DNA of 64,000 bases from Molanna angustata (GCA_963576475.1 OY754969.1:25564318-25628317); one strand, 5' to 3'. Shown: positions 1 to 10,474, counted from the first letter of the stretch. Made by a program: numbers and translations. The notes: a model not told the origin generated them from the letters alone.

Positions 1-995
1 TATAAATTCTTTATCACTTGATGTTGAAGGTTGTGGGGAAACGGTTTCTTCGGTAACAGTAATCGGGTTATTCGAAATGCTGATCTGCTCCTTTGATGCT
101 AATGTTGCTAATGTTGCATGTTCGATAGAAAATGATTCATTCACTTCAGAAGGAAGTTCGCCAGCTTGGTTTGAGGAAGATTCATTCTCTCATGAAGTAG
201 TCTCAGGTGCCTCATCACATGTAATATTCATCATCACTGTGGATACTTGATTATCTTCATCGGTATTAACAAAGTCTTGGTCTCTAAACACGTTTCTGTC
301 TACAGGATATATTCCTGAAACGCGAAAACCACTGACAGCAATTTCGCTGGTTTGCGCTCGCAAATAAGCGCGGCCAAAAACTTCCATAATATCGTAATAA
401 CTTAAGAGTCTTGCTTCTGACCAAGGATTCGAATTTCATCGGATACATATTTTTTCAATGGTCCCATAAATGACCTATCTAGAGGCTGCATTTTATGGCT
501 TGAATGTGGAGGAACTGAGAGCAAGTGAACATAGACGTGAACATTGATGTTTCTTGTATGACTGGTATGATCATCCAATAGAAGTAAAACCGGAGATTCT
601 GAAGACGGTTTGACATTTTCTATGAAATGGTTAAATCATTTTGTGAATAAGTATGTCTGAATCCATCCAAATTTATGGCAATCGTGAATAGCTCCTGTAG
701 GTGCTCCCTTCATTAATAGAGGATGGCTACGCTGACGCAGAAATATTATTAAAGGTGGCACGAAAGATCCTTCGGCACTCATACACATCACGCAAGTTAT
801 GTGTACAAGTGATCCTCTTTCTGCAGATGTTAACCAACCAATTTGCTTCTTTCCCTTTTGACTAGAAACTTGGGGCATTTGTGACGGGACCACACTTATC
901 CCTGTTTCATCAACATTGTAGATTCGATTACTCGGAAATTTTTACACATCCATTGAATTTTCCAGAATGTCAAAAAAACGATGAACGCTTTGAAT
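1..995 (-). pseudogene. pogo/Tigger-like DDE transposase, C-terminal part, broken
   Basis: Reading leftward on the minus strand, the sequence gives the DDE core of a pogo/Tigger (CENP-B/jerky-like) transposase. NVDETGIS lies near 900-920, the GKKQ..TSAERG block near 800-850, [10 protein letters not shown] near 570, [14 protein letters not shown] near 470-500, and a GFR..GIYP block near 300-350. The three expected acidic residues (DET, LDDH, PLD) are all present. The frame is dead: there is a stop just before the NVDETG block, a TGA where the family has Trp after LFTK (near 635), and a frameshift near 410. The N-terminal DNA-binding half is absent; a different transposase family begins at about 995 on the same strand. 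The window edge cuts the 3' end. Family call is strong; boundaries are approximate. Confidence 0.85.
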
Positions 996-1684
996 ATTTT
1001 TATGAGCGAAGAAGCGATCATAGCTTTCATTTTTCTCAATCTCATGTGCTGCTTTCTCTGCAATTTTTGCCGAATCTGATTGTTCAAAATTCAGGCATTT
1101 TAAACATTATCCTTTTTGGGAGCGTGAAACCCTATATTAAAGTCTTCTGTGAATATTTTACAGAATCCTTTCACTCACAAAATCCACTCGGTTATCTGCC
1201 ATTTTTTTCTTATAAATACTTTATAACCTGGGAAGAATCATGTTGACAATAGTGTGACGCTACTGCAGGCAAACTTTTGATGAAATTAATAGATAATTCA
1301 ATAGTAGCTGGTTTTGTTTTGTTTGGTGGTATACATCGTCCACGCAAATCTTTCTTAGCACATCCCCATTCAGAGTTTTTTTGCAGTATAGTAGATGGAT
1401 TTTGACGATATATTTAATGTGGAAGCCAAAAATTGTAAACATACAATCATTTTTCCTTCTTCTTCATTAATGTGGTATTTGAATGATTTGTTTCGCTTGT
1501 CCGAGTTGGCCCGCTTACGTTTTATAGTTTGCCAGTCTCGTCGGTGCCGCTCCACTGAAAGTTTCCAAAAATGATCAAATATCTGTTGCCTTCTTTCGTC
1601 CAAAATATTTTTGCAATTGTTACCACATTTTTTTCCATAACAATGTTTTTCAGATGAGGGTTTTTGTTTTTTGTGATACGACAT
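996..1684 (-). pseudogene. Fragment of an arthropod transposase-like protein with a VCxxFLxxTLxIS motif
   Basis: The open frame 1370-1684 carries a basic N-terminus, then RRQQIFDHFWKL and VCLQFLASTLNISSKSIY. This matches a repeated, transposon-derived protein family common in insect genomes, recalled by its VCk.FFl.TL.IS block; no formal family name is certain. A second frame (1260-1440) continues it with tKqNqllLNyL-like sequence. Scattered matching blocks (FTEDFNIGFHAPKKD-like) continue to about 1000 with stops and frameshifts. The gene runs straight into the pogo-like DDE core at about 995. Related pieces lie at 4461-4930 and 24100-24770. Degenerate and unlikely to be expressed. Confidence 0.55.
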
Positions 1685-1689
1685 TTTTT

Positions 1690-2690
1690 TTATTAATTAC
1701 ATAATCAGCAATATTGCTTTATTACTTTACAAACAATCTTAAGTATACAATAATATTACCTGTAGCAAGATAAACAACATAAAAACTATCATTTCCCTTC
1801 GTCATATTATTCTGACACCTAAAGATCTCATTTTTGTAGTATGTATTCTATTTACATGCATTTTCTGCCTTTATTTAAATGTTTAATAAATTTATTATGA
1901 AATTTTTATTGTATTTGGGTTTATGATAGTACAAAAAATTGATATAATATATATTTATTATTACATAAATAACCATTTCTTCTTTTGATAATATCTTACT
2001 GTCCATCTCGTTGAAACATATGACGCTGATACAGAAATGTATCAAATTGCATTAATCTATCAGTTTTCTTTCAAAACCATTACCTACATACACATGTTAT
2101 TATGAATTATTTAAATAATAATATCAAAATATTCTTGTAAATTAATTATCCAGTCTGTACCAGAGACAATGCACTCTAATTTGAGATGATTTGTATCATA
2201 GCAGACATTAACTTCTCTCTTTCATCCTAATCCTGCATCACTAAGGATGATGGCTGTAGTCAATCGCTCTTTGTGTGACTCACCTCCGTGCTAATCTGTT
2301 CTGGGCAGACACCACATAGAGCACCAGTCACAGTCACTGAAAACCCCTCTCTCCAGCTGGGGAAAATGCGTCATTTGCGAATTTAATTCCAAACAAAGGG
2401 TTTTTAGGGGTGTATTCATCTTACAGAACTGGAAGTATGTTAATTGAATATATTCATAAACAACATTGTGTTGTAAACACAATCATATAGCTAGTTTTAC
2501 TATTTTTACAAATAATGGGGTAACTGCAGTGTAGGATAAGCGTTATGGAGGAAACGGGGGTATTAAACCATTGAATTTAAATATAACAAAACTTACTTCT
2601 TTACTAAAACAAAACAAAGAAACAGCTTTAGGTGATTTAGGTTACACATACTATAAAATTTAACAGTCTCAAGTCGTATGAATAAGAAAT
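1690..2690. other. AT-rich spacer, no gene seen
   Basis: No coding pattern, RNA or clear repeat was recognised. A slightly less AT-rich patch at 2160-2420 has short open frames without family resemblance. Confidence 0.5.
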
Positions 2691-2839
2691 ACAGTAGAGT
2701 CTCACTAATCTGGCACTAGTAAAATCCAGGGGGTGCCGGATTATTGGAATGTTCGGATTACTGGATTGTATTGAAAAATTCAAGATAAATAAAATAAAGC
2801 ATTTCAAATGAATAAATATATAACTTTGTATTTTTCCAC

Positions 2840-3838
2840 AAATATTTTTTATATTAACGACCGAACGTTTTCGCCAAGGTGACTTGGCATTTTCAAGGTC
2901 CAAACGAAACTAAAACAAAAATTAGCAACTTTCAACTGCACTCGGCATTTACAATGTTGTCACATGTGTGGGCGGAGCTTCATTAACTCCACAGCGTTGC
3001 CAAAGCATTTCATGATATCCTTTTCTATTATTAAATAGATGCTCATCTGAAGATGGTCTCAAAATGGCAATATGGGTGCAGTCTATGCACCCAATAACTC
3101 CCGGAATCTTGAATTTTCTGTGAAAACTGTAGATATTTTTTTTAATTAGCATTTCTTATTTAACAATAAAAACACGATTAATGATAATTAATGACTTTAC
3201 TTACTCTGCTTTTATTTTATTCTTATCGGCCTGTGTGACAGGGAACTTAATCCATTCCCTGGACATATTTCGTGATACCAGTGCATCAGTCACTTCACCA
3301 ATGAAACGACTGGCTGTCTTTTGAGTAATATTTTGTGCAATACCAATTATCTTCTGGTATGAGCCAGTCGCAAAAAAAACTTAATGCGCACAGAATCTGA
3401 AAATTTGAGTGTATTGAGTAAGGATATTAAAATCACTCATAGACGAGTGGATAGCCGTAAACAATCATAGAATATATTAAGGATATAGGTAAACCAGATG
3501 AATGTTATTATCAAACAGAATATACCTAAGTGGAAATTTTAATAAAAAGGAAGGGAAGAAGTGGTCCACATGACCTCTTCAAAAATAAAAAATACTTATT
3601 ATATACTTATATGAGTACACTGCATACCTTGATTTCCAGAGGATGTTCCCTGGTTCCTCGCAGTGGCGTCAAGCGTGATATTTCAGAACAAAGCATCCTG
3701 AATGTTTTTTTATCAAATCTAAAATTTTGGATAAACTCTGTGTCTGGCATTGAGTCGATAAAATTACGGCGATTGTAAAATCGTCGCGACCGTCTTTCAG
3801 CATTATATTCCCTTTGGGCCGCTATCAGCATCAAAAAT
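2840..3838 (-). repeat. Chimeric Penelope-tail/Harbinger repeat, copy 1
   Basis: This segment is nearly identical to 9454-10451. Both copies start at the same AAATATTTTTTATATT and end at the same ATCAGCATCAAAAAT. On the minus strand the right part is a Harbinger transposase with introns. The left 65 bp (CTTGAAAATGCCAAG...CCTTGGCGAAAACG) resembles the 3' hairpin region of Penelope-like elements. The Harbinger reading ends soon after the RKGYH motif, at a joint common to both copies. Here the unit lies inside a pogo-type element. Confidence 0.8.
2949..3838 (-). pseudogene. PIF/Harbinger transposase fragment with two introns, copy 1
   Basis: Three minus-strand exon pieces are visible. The first (about 3629-3838) has AERRSRRFYNRRNFIDSMPD, a typical Harbinger N-terminal block, and ends in AAG|GTATGC. 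The second (about 3205-3407) begins after TTTTCAG with an ILCALSFFATGSYQ-type block and ends in GCAGA|GTAAGT. The third (up to about 3128) follows ATCTACAG and carries the GVIGCIDCTHIAI core with NNRKGYH. It includes one acidic catalytic motif (CIDCTH); the remaining DDE half is missing. Splice sites are inferred from consensus and reading frame. The retained introns and the shared truncation show that this unit was copied as DNA. Confidence 0.8.
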
Positions 3839-4460
3839 AATTGCGTTCATCTGTCATCATTTGCCCTGTTTCTTCGGTCCCTTCAAACCAAGAATTTAAA
3901 TCTGTTTCGCTTATCTCGAGTCCTCTGTCTGAAAAACTTTGCAACCAATAGGCAATAGATAGAACATCTTCTGCATCCCATTCCTCTGTTTCTTGCGATG
4001 AAGCATTCGTCGTAGGCCATAGTTTTTTCCACGATGATTGAATTAAGTCAGGTGAAACAGAGTTCCATGAGTGAGCGAGGGAGAATACAACATCCTTCAA
4101 GTTCAATTCTTTGAGACACTGCTTTATGTCACCCCCCTGAGAAATAATGTGAAGGAGCAACTTATTTTTATACAAGGACTTTACTTTTTGGATGACATTT
4201 AGGACTTTACTTTTCGGATGGTGCCGGACTACTGGACGTGCCGAAGTACTGAAGTGCCGGTTTAGTGAGACTACTGTACAAAAACAATACATAAAATATT
4301 AGGTAATTTATGTTATTTGACCATGGCAAGAAAAAAATAATTCTAGAAGAAACACTGCTAAAACCTTTGTTCCACAAAATTATCATAAAATATATAAAAT
4401 ACATTGAATTACCTATGTACATAATTTGTATAGGTAAATTACCTACTGTATGTTATATAT

Positions 4461-4930
4461 TTAAAATCTACATAATTCAAATATTATTTGCTCATGGCGA
4501 GATAAAATTGTTTGTTGCAAAATTGCAACAACATCTTCAATGTTTTCGAGGACAGAGACATCATCTATCTTTGGATAGGAGAAGTGTGTAGTATTTTTAG
4601 CTATGCAAGTTGTTTTTACTTTTCTTGCATACTTTATCACAGGTTTGTTATTTTCGAACCCTACAACTTTTCCTATAAAATGTTTTATACTTTTTTTGGC
4701 TGCAAATTTGGCCAGAATCCAATCTTTATCTGTTAGATGAACAATATTATCCATTATTTCATCGACAGCTTTACTTTTGATAACTTCTTGATCTCCGTTC
4801 TTTTGATCTTCATTAGTGTCAATCAAGTAGGCAACCTTTGAAGAATATCAATACCAATAGAATGAGCCGACTTGCCTGATTTTGATGCATTATCGGATCC
4901 TTGTTCTTCTGGCTTCTCAGCAATGGTGTT
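4461..4930 (-). pseudogene. C-terminal-like fragment of a transposase-associated protein
   Basis: A 121-codon frame (4461-4826) contains KDWILAKFAAKKSIKHFIGK followed by VGFENNKPV and a PKIDDVSVLENIEDVV block. The pattern vLvkf..kk..k.fvG.v...e...V.y.rk...f.yP..dD is found at the C-terminus of insect transposon-derived proteins, probably the family seen at 996-1684. Matching sequence (SGKSAHSIGIDIL) continues upstream to about 4930 after a stop. It sits between the pogo-type element and a gag remnant on the same strand. Function beyond transposon relict is not assignable. Confidence 0.45.
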
Positions 4931-5032
4931 ATCTTGTAGCCTTTTTCCTAGTAGAGTCGATCCGACGCTCGATAGACCAATTTTATTTTATTTGGGTTAA
5001 ACCTCTTGCAGTGGTTGCACTTGAGTTTAGTT

Positions 5033-5788
5033 TTAGGTGCACTCGTTCCTCTTGTGACCTTTAAGTCCGCACTTGAAACAAGTGATTGAGGACCAACCAT
5101 AATTTTTCCGAGCTGTTGCCGTATTGTTTATAGGGCTCAGCGGAGGTGTATTTGTCCTATGGGTGGCCATCGAAGGTTGCGACATTTGAGTGACTAATGT
5201 TTGCATAGTCTCGCAACTCTCAAGCACTACACCTATGTTTTTGTCGGTGATGCCGCCCAACATAATATCCATTTGTCGTCTTTCTGACAACTTTACGCCT
5301 AATCGCTTGATTTTAGCAGTCATGCGTCCTGCATACAGTACAAGAGATTGAGCTTGGTCGCTCTTAAATTTGACAATATTCTCTATCATCGTGAAGAAAT
5401 TTGGTTCTCCGGGATAGGATAGTTGGAAGTCTTTTGTGAAGTTGTGCCACGTGCGCTTCGATGGCTTCCATAAATTGAACCAGGCCTTTCATTTTCCTTC
5501 AAGATCCTGGGTGGCGCGGTACAATTCACTCCAACCGCAAGCGTCGGCAAAGTCCTCGACCTGAAAAATCCACTCACACACGTAGTTGTTCTCTCGAGCT
5601 GGATTGAAATGCGGGATGGAACCTAATTCCGGGGTTTCCGATCTATTGCGTGGACGGTGATGTCTCCTCTGCGAGGCACTTCTAGATCGGGAACGATCAC
5701 GGCAGTGTTCTCGAGATCTCCTTGGTGGCATGTAACGACTTTCGTAAAATAAAGAATCTTCAGAACTATACTGCGGCATTATGAACAC
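5033..5788 (-). pseudogene. LTR-retrotransposon gag-like remnant with CCHC zinc knuckle
   Basis: Minus-strand frames 5489-5788 and 5033-5389 belong to one broken gene. It has an Arg/Ser-rich N-terminus (RDRSRSRSASQRRHH), then IPHFNPAREN and a WIFQVEDFADACGWSE block typical of retrotransposon capsid N-termini. After a frameshifted middle it ends in the zinc knuckle CFKCGLKGHKRNEC. Gag proteins package element RNA; the knuckle binds nucleic acid. No protease, RT or LTR is recognised next to it. The Trp-rich block and single knuckle favour a Ty3/gypsy-like source, but Pao or copia cannot be excluded. Confidence 0.7.
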
Positions 5789-5914
5789 AGAAAGTCAAAT
5801 AATATAAAAATAAAACACAATAAACACTGATACAAATAAAGTTTTTTTTTTTTACAAACAAACAGGTAGGCGTCACAAAATGGTGGACGACGCAAATCGA
5901 TCTTTTGAAAATAT

Positions 5915-6200
5915 TCATTCATTCATTCATACCATCACGGCATATCCCACAATGTGGGGTAACCAGCGAAAGGTGTGGGGGTGTGCATTGCCTTATAAAA
6001 GGGAGCACAACACATCTGTGTATGCCCACACACCAGTCTCGTCTCACCTTAAAAGGCACTACATTCAGAATGGGTGGTGAACCTCATTGCTGAACTATGT
6101 CAGATGTTATTGTTGCCTGATGTATTTTCGATTACCCGGCTCTTACGGGACACTCGAAAACAATAATAGAAAAGAGTGGAAGCACTATTCTAAGCCGGTG
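5915..6200 (+). repeat. Dispersed non-coding repeat family A, copy 1
   Basis: The sequence from CATTCATACCATCACGGCAT through TTACGGGACACTCGAAAAC to the CACTATTCTAAG block recurs inverted at 58565-58795 and 63715-63925. All three begin with a CCATCACGgCATATCCCaCA-type end. The copies are diverged and differ by indels; this one carries an extra stretch near 5985-6040. A CATT microsatellite lies at its start. No protein resemblance was found; it could be a SINE, a LINE UTR or a non-autonomous DNA element. Confidence 0.7.
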
Positions 6201-6980
6201 CCTCACAGCTAAGCTTACTCTATTTGATATATTTTATTTGATAATATAAAAAATTATAAACACAGTCTTATATAGTGATTATTAATAACAAATATATTGA
6301 ATAAATATTCATATAATGGTATTTAGTAAATATTTATACTCACACGTTTTAATGAATACATAAAACAAATAAAAAAATCATCTAAAGCATTCTATATTCA
6401 AACATTGCCTTAATAAATGGATAATTTCTATAGCACCATTTTTGTGTATCCACCTCAAGGGCCTTGTTATTGACGATTCGTTCAGAGAAATAAAAACGTA
6501 TGTCTTGTATTTTTTTTTTTTGTATAATTGAAGACGGCTAATCAAAGGTTAGGTTTAAAAAATCTGGTGTGAAGACTAGGTTATCCATCTTATAAACGTT
6601 ACATATAATAACCGTTAGTATGTTTGAAAGTTACTAACGGATGATGGTCCGCAAGTAAAAAAAACCGACGGGTGTCTATGAAACGTATTTTAACGTCCAT
6701 TATCCAAATGTCAAATAAACTAATTGTTGTCTATGATTGCAATTCTTCTATGGATAATAAAAGTCAAACATGTTTTTATTCCTCCAAGCGTCAAACATTA
6801 TTCACATTGTCAAAATCAGTTGAAACTATGGTTGAAACATAACCTTGTTGTAAACTTTTTCGTTAATCGCGCTCTATTACCAGGTACTATAAGACGGTTA
6901 TTAATGTCTTACCATATTACATTTGCACGGAACAACAGATAGTAAGTTTATTAATTAATATTTTGTATAAATAATTTAAG
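6201..6980. other. AT-rich upstream region of the zinc-finger gene
   Basis: No gene is seen. A short perfect inverted repeat (CCGTTAGTA...TACTAACGG, about 6611-6639) is present. A block near 6855-6895 (CTTTTTCGTTAATCGCGCTC) recurs with small changes at 18388-18425, so part of this region is dispersed repeat. Confidence 0.4.
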
Positions 6981-7263
6981 ACAATGGACAGCCCAGTGAA
7001 CCAAGAGGCAAAAATATTAATAAAAGAAGAATATATTCATTCAACTGAAAAATATATTTGTGAAGAATTTCCCGAATTCCCAATCGAAGAATGTGAAGTA
7101 GATTTAAAAAAAGAAATCGAAGGGCAATCTGTGATTGAAAATGAAGACAAATTAAACATACCTATCAATCACGACTGTCACGTCACTGGGAAGACATTTT
7201 CTCAAAAAGAAGATTTAAACGAAGATAAAGTAACTCATTTTGGCAAAAAAACACATGAATGCA

Positions 7264-7459
7264 ATAATAATAATAATAATAATAAGGACAATTTATAAAG
7301 CGCCGTTTAGTGACAACCGTGGTCACCTCAAGGGCGCTTTCAGTTTGCAAAAAAAATAAATTTAAAATTTAAAATTAGTCCTATAGCTAACACATTGAAA
7401 ATGGTGAAACATAAAACTTAAAAAAATACAATCAGTTAAAATTAAGTTAAAATTAGTCC
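7264..7459 (-). mobile_element. LINE (CR1-type) 3' end inserted in the zinc-finger gene
   Basis: Finger coding stops inside a (AAT)n tract at about 7262 and resumes with AATGTCTGTGGGAAG at 7460. Between them, read on the minus strand, is AAGCGCCCTTGAGGTGACCA...AACGGCGCTTTATAAAT followed by (ATT)n. This matches the 3' end of the CR1 copy at 55660-55735 and the one at 63411-63490. The piece is strongly 5' truncated. No clean target duplication is visible; the motif TTAAAATTAGTCC occurs twice within 7367-7460. Confidence 0.75.
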
Positions 7460-7464
7460 AATGT

Positions 7465-8185
7465 CTGTGGGAAGACATTTTCTCGGATGGATACATTAAA
7501 TCTACATGAACTAACTCATTCACGTAAAAAATCACATGAATGCAGTGTCTGTGGAAAGACATTTTCTCATTTGGGAAGTTTAAAACGGCACAAACAAACT
7601 CATTCTCTGGTGAAAAACCACATGAATGCAGTGTCTGTGGGAAGAAATTTTCTCAGATAGGAAATTTAAAACGACACAAATCAACTCATTCGGGTGAAAA
7701 ATCACGTGAATGCAGTGTCTGTGGAAAGACATTTTCTCATTTGGGAAGTTTAAAATTATATAAAATAACTCATTCGGGTGAAAAACCACATGAATGCAGT
7801 GTCTGTGGGAAGAAATTTTCTCAGATAGGAAGTTTAAAATTACATAAACGAACTCATTCGGGTGAAAAACCACATGAATGCAGTGTCTGTGGGAAGAAAT
7901 TTTCTCAGATGGGACATTTAAAACGACACAAATCAACTCATTCGGGTGAAAAACCACATGAATGCAATGTCTGTGGAAAGACATTTTCTCATTTGGGAAG
8001 TTTAAATCTACATAAACTAAATCATTCGGGTGAAAAACCACATGAATGCAGTGTCTGTGGGAAGAATTTTTCTCAGATAGGAAGTTTAAAATTACATAAA
8101 CTAACTCATTCGGGTGAAAAACCACATGAATGCAGTGTCTGTGGGAAGAAATTTTCTCAGATGGGACATTTAAAAATACATATTG
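7465..8185 (+). repeat. 84-bp finger repeats with a three-finger higher-order pattern
   Basis: Each unit codes one 28-residue finger plus linker. By helix residues the order is A(HLGSL) B-like(QIGNL) A(HLGSL) B(QIGSL) C(QMGHL) A(HLGSL) B(QIGSL) C(QMGHL), so the last six fingers are two copies of an A-B-C block. Near-identity of the DNA between blocks points to recent tandem duplication. Confidence 0.85.
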
Positions 8186-8416
8186 ATACTAAAAACTAGT
8201 CCAAATTGATTTTCGGAAAGTCAGCACAAAAAGTCTTTAGATTAAATGATACTTTGGAGTAGTATCCCACTTCTGATGTTAGCAACTAATGTTATTTAAT
8301 TCACACGAATATAAATATATCGCGTGAGACAGATCTTAACAATTCAATCTGTGCTGGAAAAGTGGGCAGTCCCAATGGTTGTTCAGTGTAGCTAATTATC
8401 GATTATCGATTAATTA

Positions 8417-9135
8417 TCAATTAGCGATTTTATGTCCTTCAGTCATCGTGTGTATCGCTATGTTTGATTGTACTTTGTTTTGCGCTACGTCTCCTTTATG
8501 TTCGGCTAGTCTTGTCTCTATGCGACAGTTAGTCCTGCCGATGTAGACACTGTCGCACCACGCACTTGGTACTTCTTGATTTTCGTAAGGCACAATTGAT
8601 TTTACGCTCCGCAAATCTTCTTTTATCTTTTTACACATACCAAAAATTGTATTTTTTTACAAAATTTTATTAAAATGTGGTAGGAACGCCGCTACCGAAT
8701 TTTATAGTATTGGGTTTGTTGCGTTTTATTTCTTTATTATTTGTATGGTATGCATCTGGTAATCTTTTGGCATCGTCTCTTGTTTTCATGACAGAATCGT
8801 GTCTGAATTTCTAGGGCCTCCAAATATTCTCTGTGTGTTGTCCGAAAGTTTGATTTTGAAGTCTATGTGATGTCTATGTATGCATCACTAAAGTGGTGGT
8901 GGTATTCTTGTTTCTTTTTATACCATAATATGTTTGTGGCCAATCTTTGCATAGGATAGAATAGACGCCCATATGTTCGTTTGTCAAAAATACGGGATGG
9001 TAATTCAAAGGTGCATGCAGATAGCGATTAGTATGAGTTTCTTTACGGTAAACAGTGTGGGAGAGAAGGTCGTTTTTCATTTTCATTAATAAGACATCTA
9101 AAAAGGGGAGTTCCCAGTTCTCTTCTACTTTCAAT
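8417..9135 (-). mobile_element. Penelope-like retroelement remnant: RT end and GIY-YIG endonuclease
   Basis: The frame 8874-9134 contains LPFLDVLLMKM and VYRKETHTNRYLHAPLNYH, the block that follows the RT core in Penelope-like elements. Further downstream on the minus strand, 8417-8638 holds CDSVYIGRTNCRIETRLAEH, the GIY-YIG-type endonuclease region (Y-IGRT and R..EH conserved). The stretch between them (8640-8870) carries frameshifts. The upstream RT core is absent. Such elements encode an RT and a nicking endonuclease for target-primed insertion; this copy cannot function. Confidence 0.85.
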
Positions 9136-9391
9136 GTAAATTTTATTTTTGGGCTTAGGAGAAAGTGGTTACCCTCCGTACACTTTTTAGATTTTATTTT
9201 TTACTTTGTGATTAATTGTCGAATTTATCTACCTAAGTGTAACAAATATATTGTAGTATTGTAACTTCCAAAAATTACATTGATAAGGGGACTCAATGAA
9301 GGCATAATTGGTGAACGTTACGCAAGCGCATAGAGTGATCACGTAAACCAGCCGATGACAGGTCGTAAGCCCTGTAGGTGCCTCGAGTTCC
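9136..9391. other. No gene seen
   Basis: This short gap between the Penelope remnant and the 59-bp direct repeat has no recognisable coding sequence; a GC-richer patch at 9310-9390 is unassigned. Confidence 0.4.
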
Positions 9392-9450
9392 TGGTTCTTC
9401 TACAATATCCCAACTTCGTCTCTATTGAGATGTTGAAAAAATGTTTGTCA
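9392..9450. repeat. 59-bp direct repeat, left copy
   Basis: The sequence from TGGTTCTTCTACAATATCCC to ATGTTTGTCA recurs at 10590-10648 with one mismatch, near 9434. The right copy lies in the C-terminal region of the Harbinger accessory gene, so this left copy is a displaced piece of it. It abuts the chimeric unit at 9454. Confidence 0.85.
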
Positions 9451-9453
9451 TCA

Positions 9454-10451
9454 AAATATTTTTTATATTAACGACCGAACGTTTTCGCCAAGGTGACTTG
9501 GCATTTTCAAGGTCCAAACGAAACTAAAACAAAAATTAGCAACTTTCAACTTCACACCTCAGCATTTACAACGTTGTCACATGTGTGGGCGGAGCTTCAT
9601 TAACTCCACAGCGTTGCCAAAGCATTTCATGATATCCTTTTCTATTATTAAATAGATGCTCATCTGAAGATGGTCTCAAAATGGCAATATGGGTGCAGTC
9701 TATGCACCCAATAACTCCCGGAATCTTGAATTTTCTGTGAAACTATAGATATTTTTTTTAATTAGCATTTCTAATTTAACAATAAAAACACGATTAATGA
9801 TAATATAATGACTTTACTTACTCTGCTTTTATTTTATTCTTATCGGCCTGCGTGACAGGGAACTTAATCCATTTCCTGGACATATTTCGTGATACCAGTG
9901 CATCAGTCACTTCACCAATGAAACGACTGGCTGTCTTTTGAGTAATATTTTGTGCAATACCAATTATCTTCTGGTATGAGCCAGTCGCAAAAAAACTTAA
10001 TGCGCACAGAATCTGAAAATTTGAGTGTATTGAGTAAGGATATTAAAATCACTCGTAGACGAGTGGATAGCCGTAAACAATCATTGAATATAGTAAGGAT
10101 ATAGTTAAACCAGATGAATGTTATTATCAAACAGAATATACCTAAGTGGAAATTTTATTAAAAAGGAAGGGAAGAAGTGGTCCACATGACCTCTTCAAAA
10201 ATAAAAAATACTTATATACTTATATGAGTACACTGCATACCTTGATTTCCAGAGGATGTTCCCTGGTTCCCCGCGGCAGCGTCAAGCGTGATATTTCAGA
10301 ACAGAGCATCCTGAATGTTTTTTTATCAAATCTAAAATTTTGGATAAACTCTGTGTCTGGCATTGAGTCGATAAAATTACGACGATTGTAAAATCGTTGC
10401 GACCGTCTTTCAGCGTTATATTCCCTTTGGGCTGCTATCAGCATCAAAAAT
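9454..10451 (-). repeat. Chimeric Penelope-tail/Harbinger repeat, copy 2
   Basis: Second copy of the unit at 2840-3838, collinear with a few indels and substitutions. Unlike copy 1, its Harbinger reading continues a little past the shared end (to 10474, MRDIMMHSFLMLIAAQ). This suggests copy 2 keeps more of the original gene start and copy 1 was cut there. Confidence 0.85.
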
Positions 10452-10474
10452 GAATGCATCATAATATCTCTCAA
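9590..10474 (-). pseudogene. PIF/Harbinger transposase fragment with two introns, copy 2
   Basis: The exon layout is the same as in copy 1: an N-terminal block (RRSQRFYNRRNFIDSMPDTE), a middle block around 9850-10010 (GSYQKIIGIAQNITQKTASR) and the VIGCIDCTH/NNRKGYH block around 9640-9740. The putative splice sites are kept. The reading ends after RKGYH, leaving out the later catalytic acids. A minus-strand Harbinger accessory gene lies directly upstream (10530-11330), so this is the better-preserved end of a two-gene Harbinger element. Confidence 0.8.

Larger units (their letters stand above)
2692..4276 (-). mobile_element. pogo/Tigger-type DNA transposon, internally deleted, with a foreign insert
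   Basis: The ends are inverted: CAGTAGAGTCTCACTAATCT at 2692 and, read on the other strand, CAGTAGTCTCACTAAACCGG from 4276. Both are flanked by TA (2690-2691 and 4277-4278), the target duplication expected for pogo/Tigger/mariner elements. Subterminal GTGCCGGAYTAYTGG-like repeats sit inside each end. Of the transposase only the C-terminal tail survives (3839-4202, minus), directly inside the right end, so the N-terminal and catalytic parts were deleted. A 1-kb chimeric sequence (2840-3838), duplicated at 9454-10451, fills the middle. Non-autonomous. Confidence 0.8.
6984..8199 (+). pseudogene. C2H2 zinc-finger protein gene, interrupted and frameshifted
   Basis: The ATG at 6984 opens an acidic leader (IKEEYIHSTEKY...EFPIEECEVDL) like those of insect array-type zinc-finger transcription factors, then a decayed finger. 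A LINE 3' end (7264-7459) splits the next finger. About nine fingers follow with the linker THSGEKPHEC and core CSVCGKKFSQ. A 2-bp insertion near 7606 shifts frame after the second of these; the remaining frame runs to a stop at 8197-8199. One finger has His replaced by Tyr (LYKITH) and the last lacks its final His (HIDTKN). Fingers would bind DNA; helix positions -1/3/6 are H-S-L, Q-S-L and Q-H-R in the three types. Probably a recent pseudogene, or a gene with a downstream start. Confidence 0.8.

Noticed and set aside
6966..6972. TATAAAT just before the zinc-finger ATG as a TATA box
   Set aside because: It lies only about 12-18 bases upstream of the ATG, too close to place a normal transcription start before the codon; likely chance in AT-rich DNA.
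7580..8125. 181-codon minus-strand frame opposite the zinc fingers
   Set aside because: It is the antisense image of the repeated finger DNA; its regularity comes from the array.
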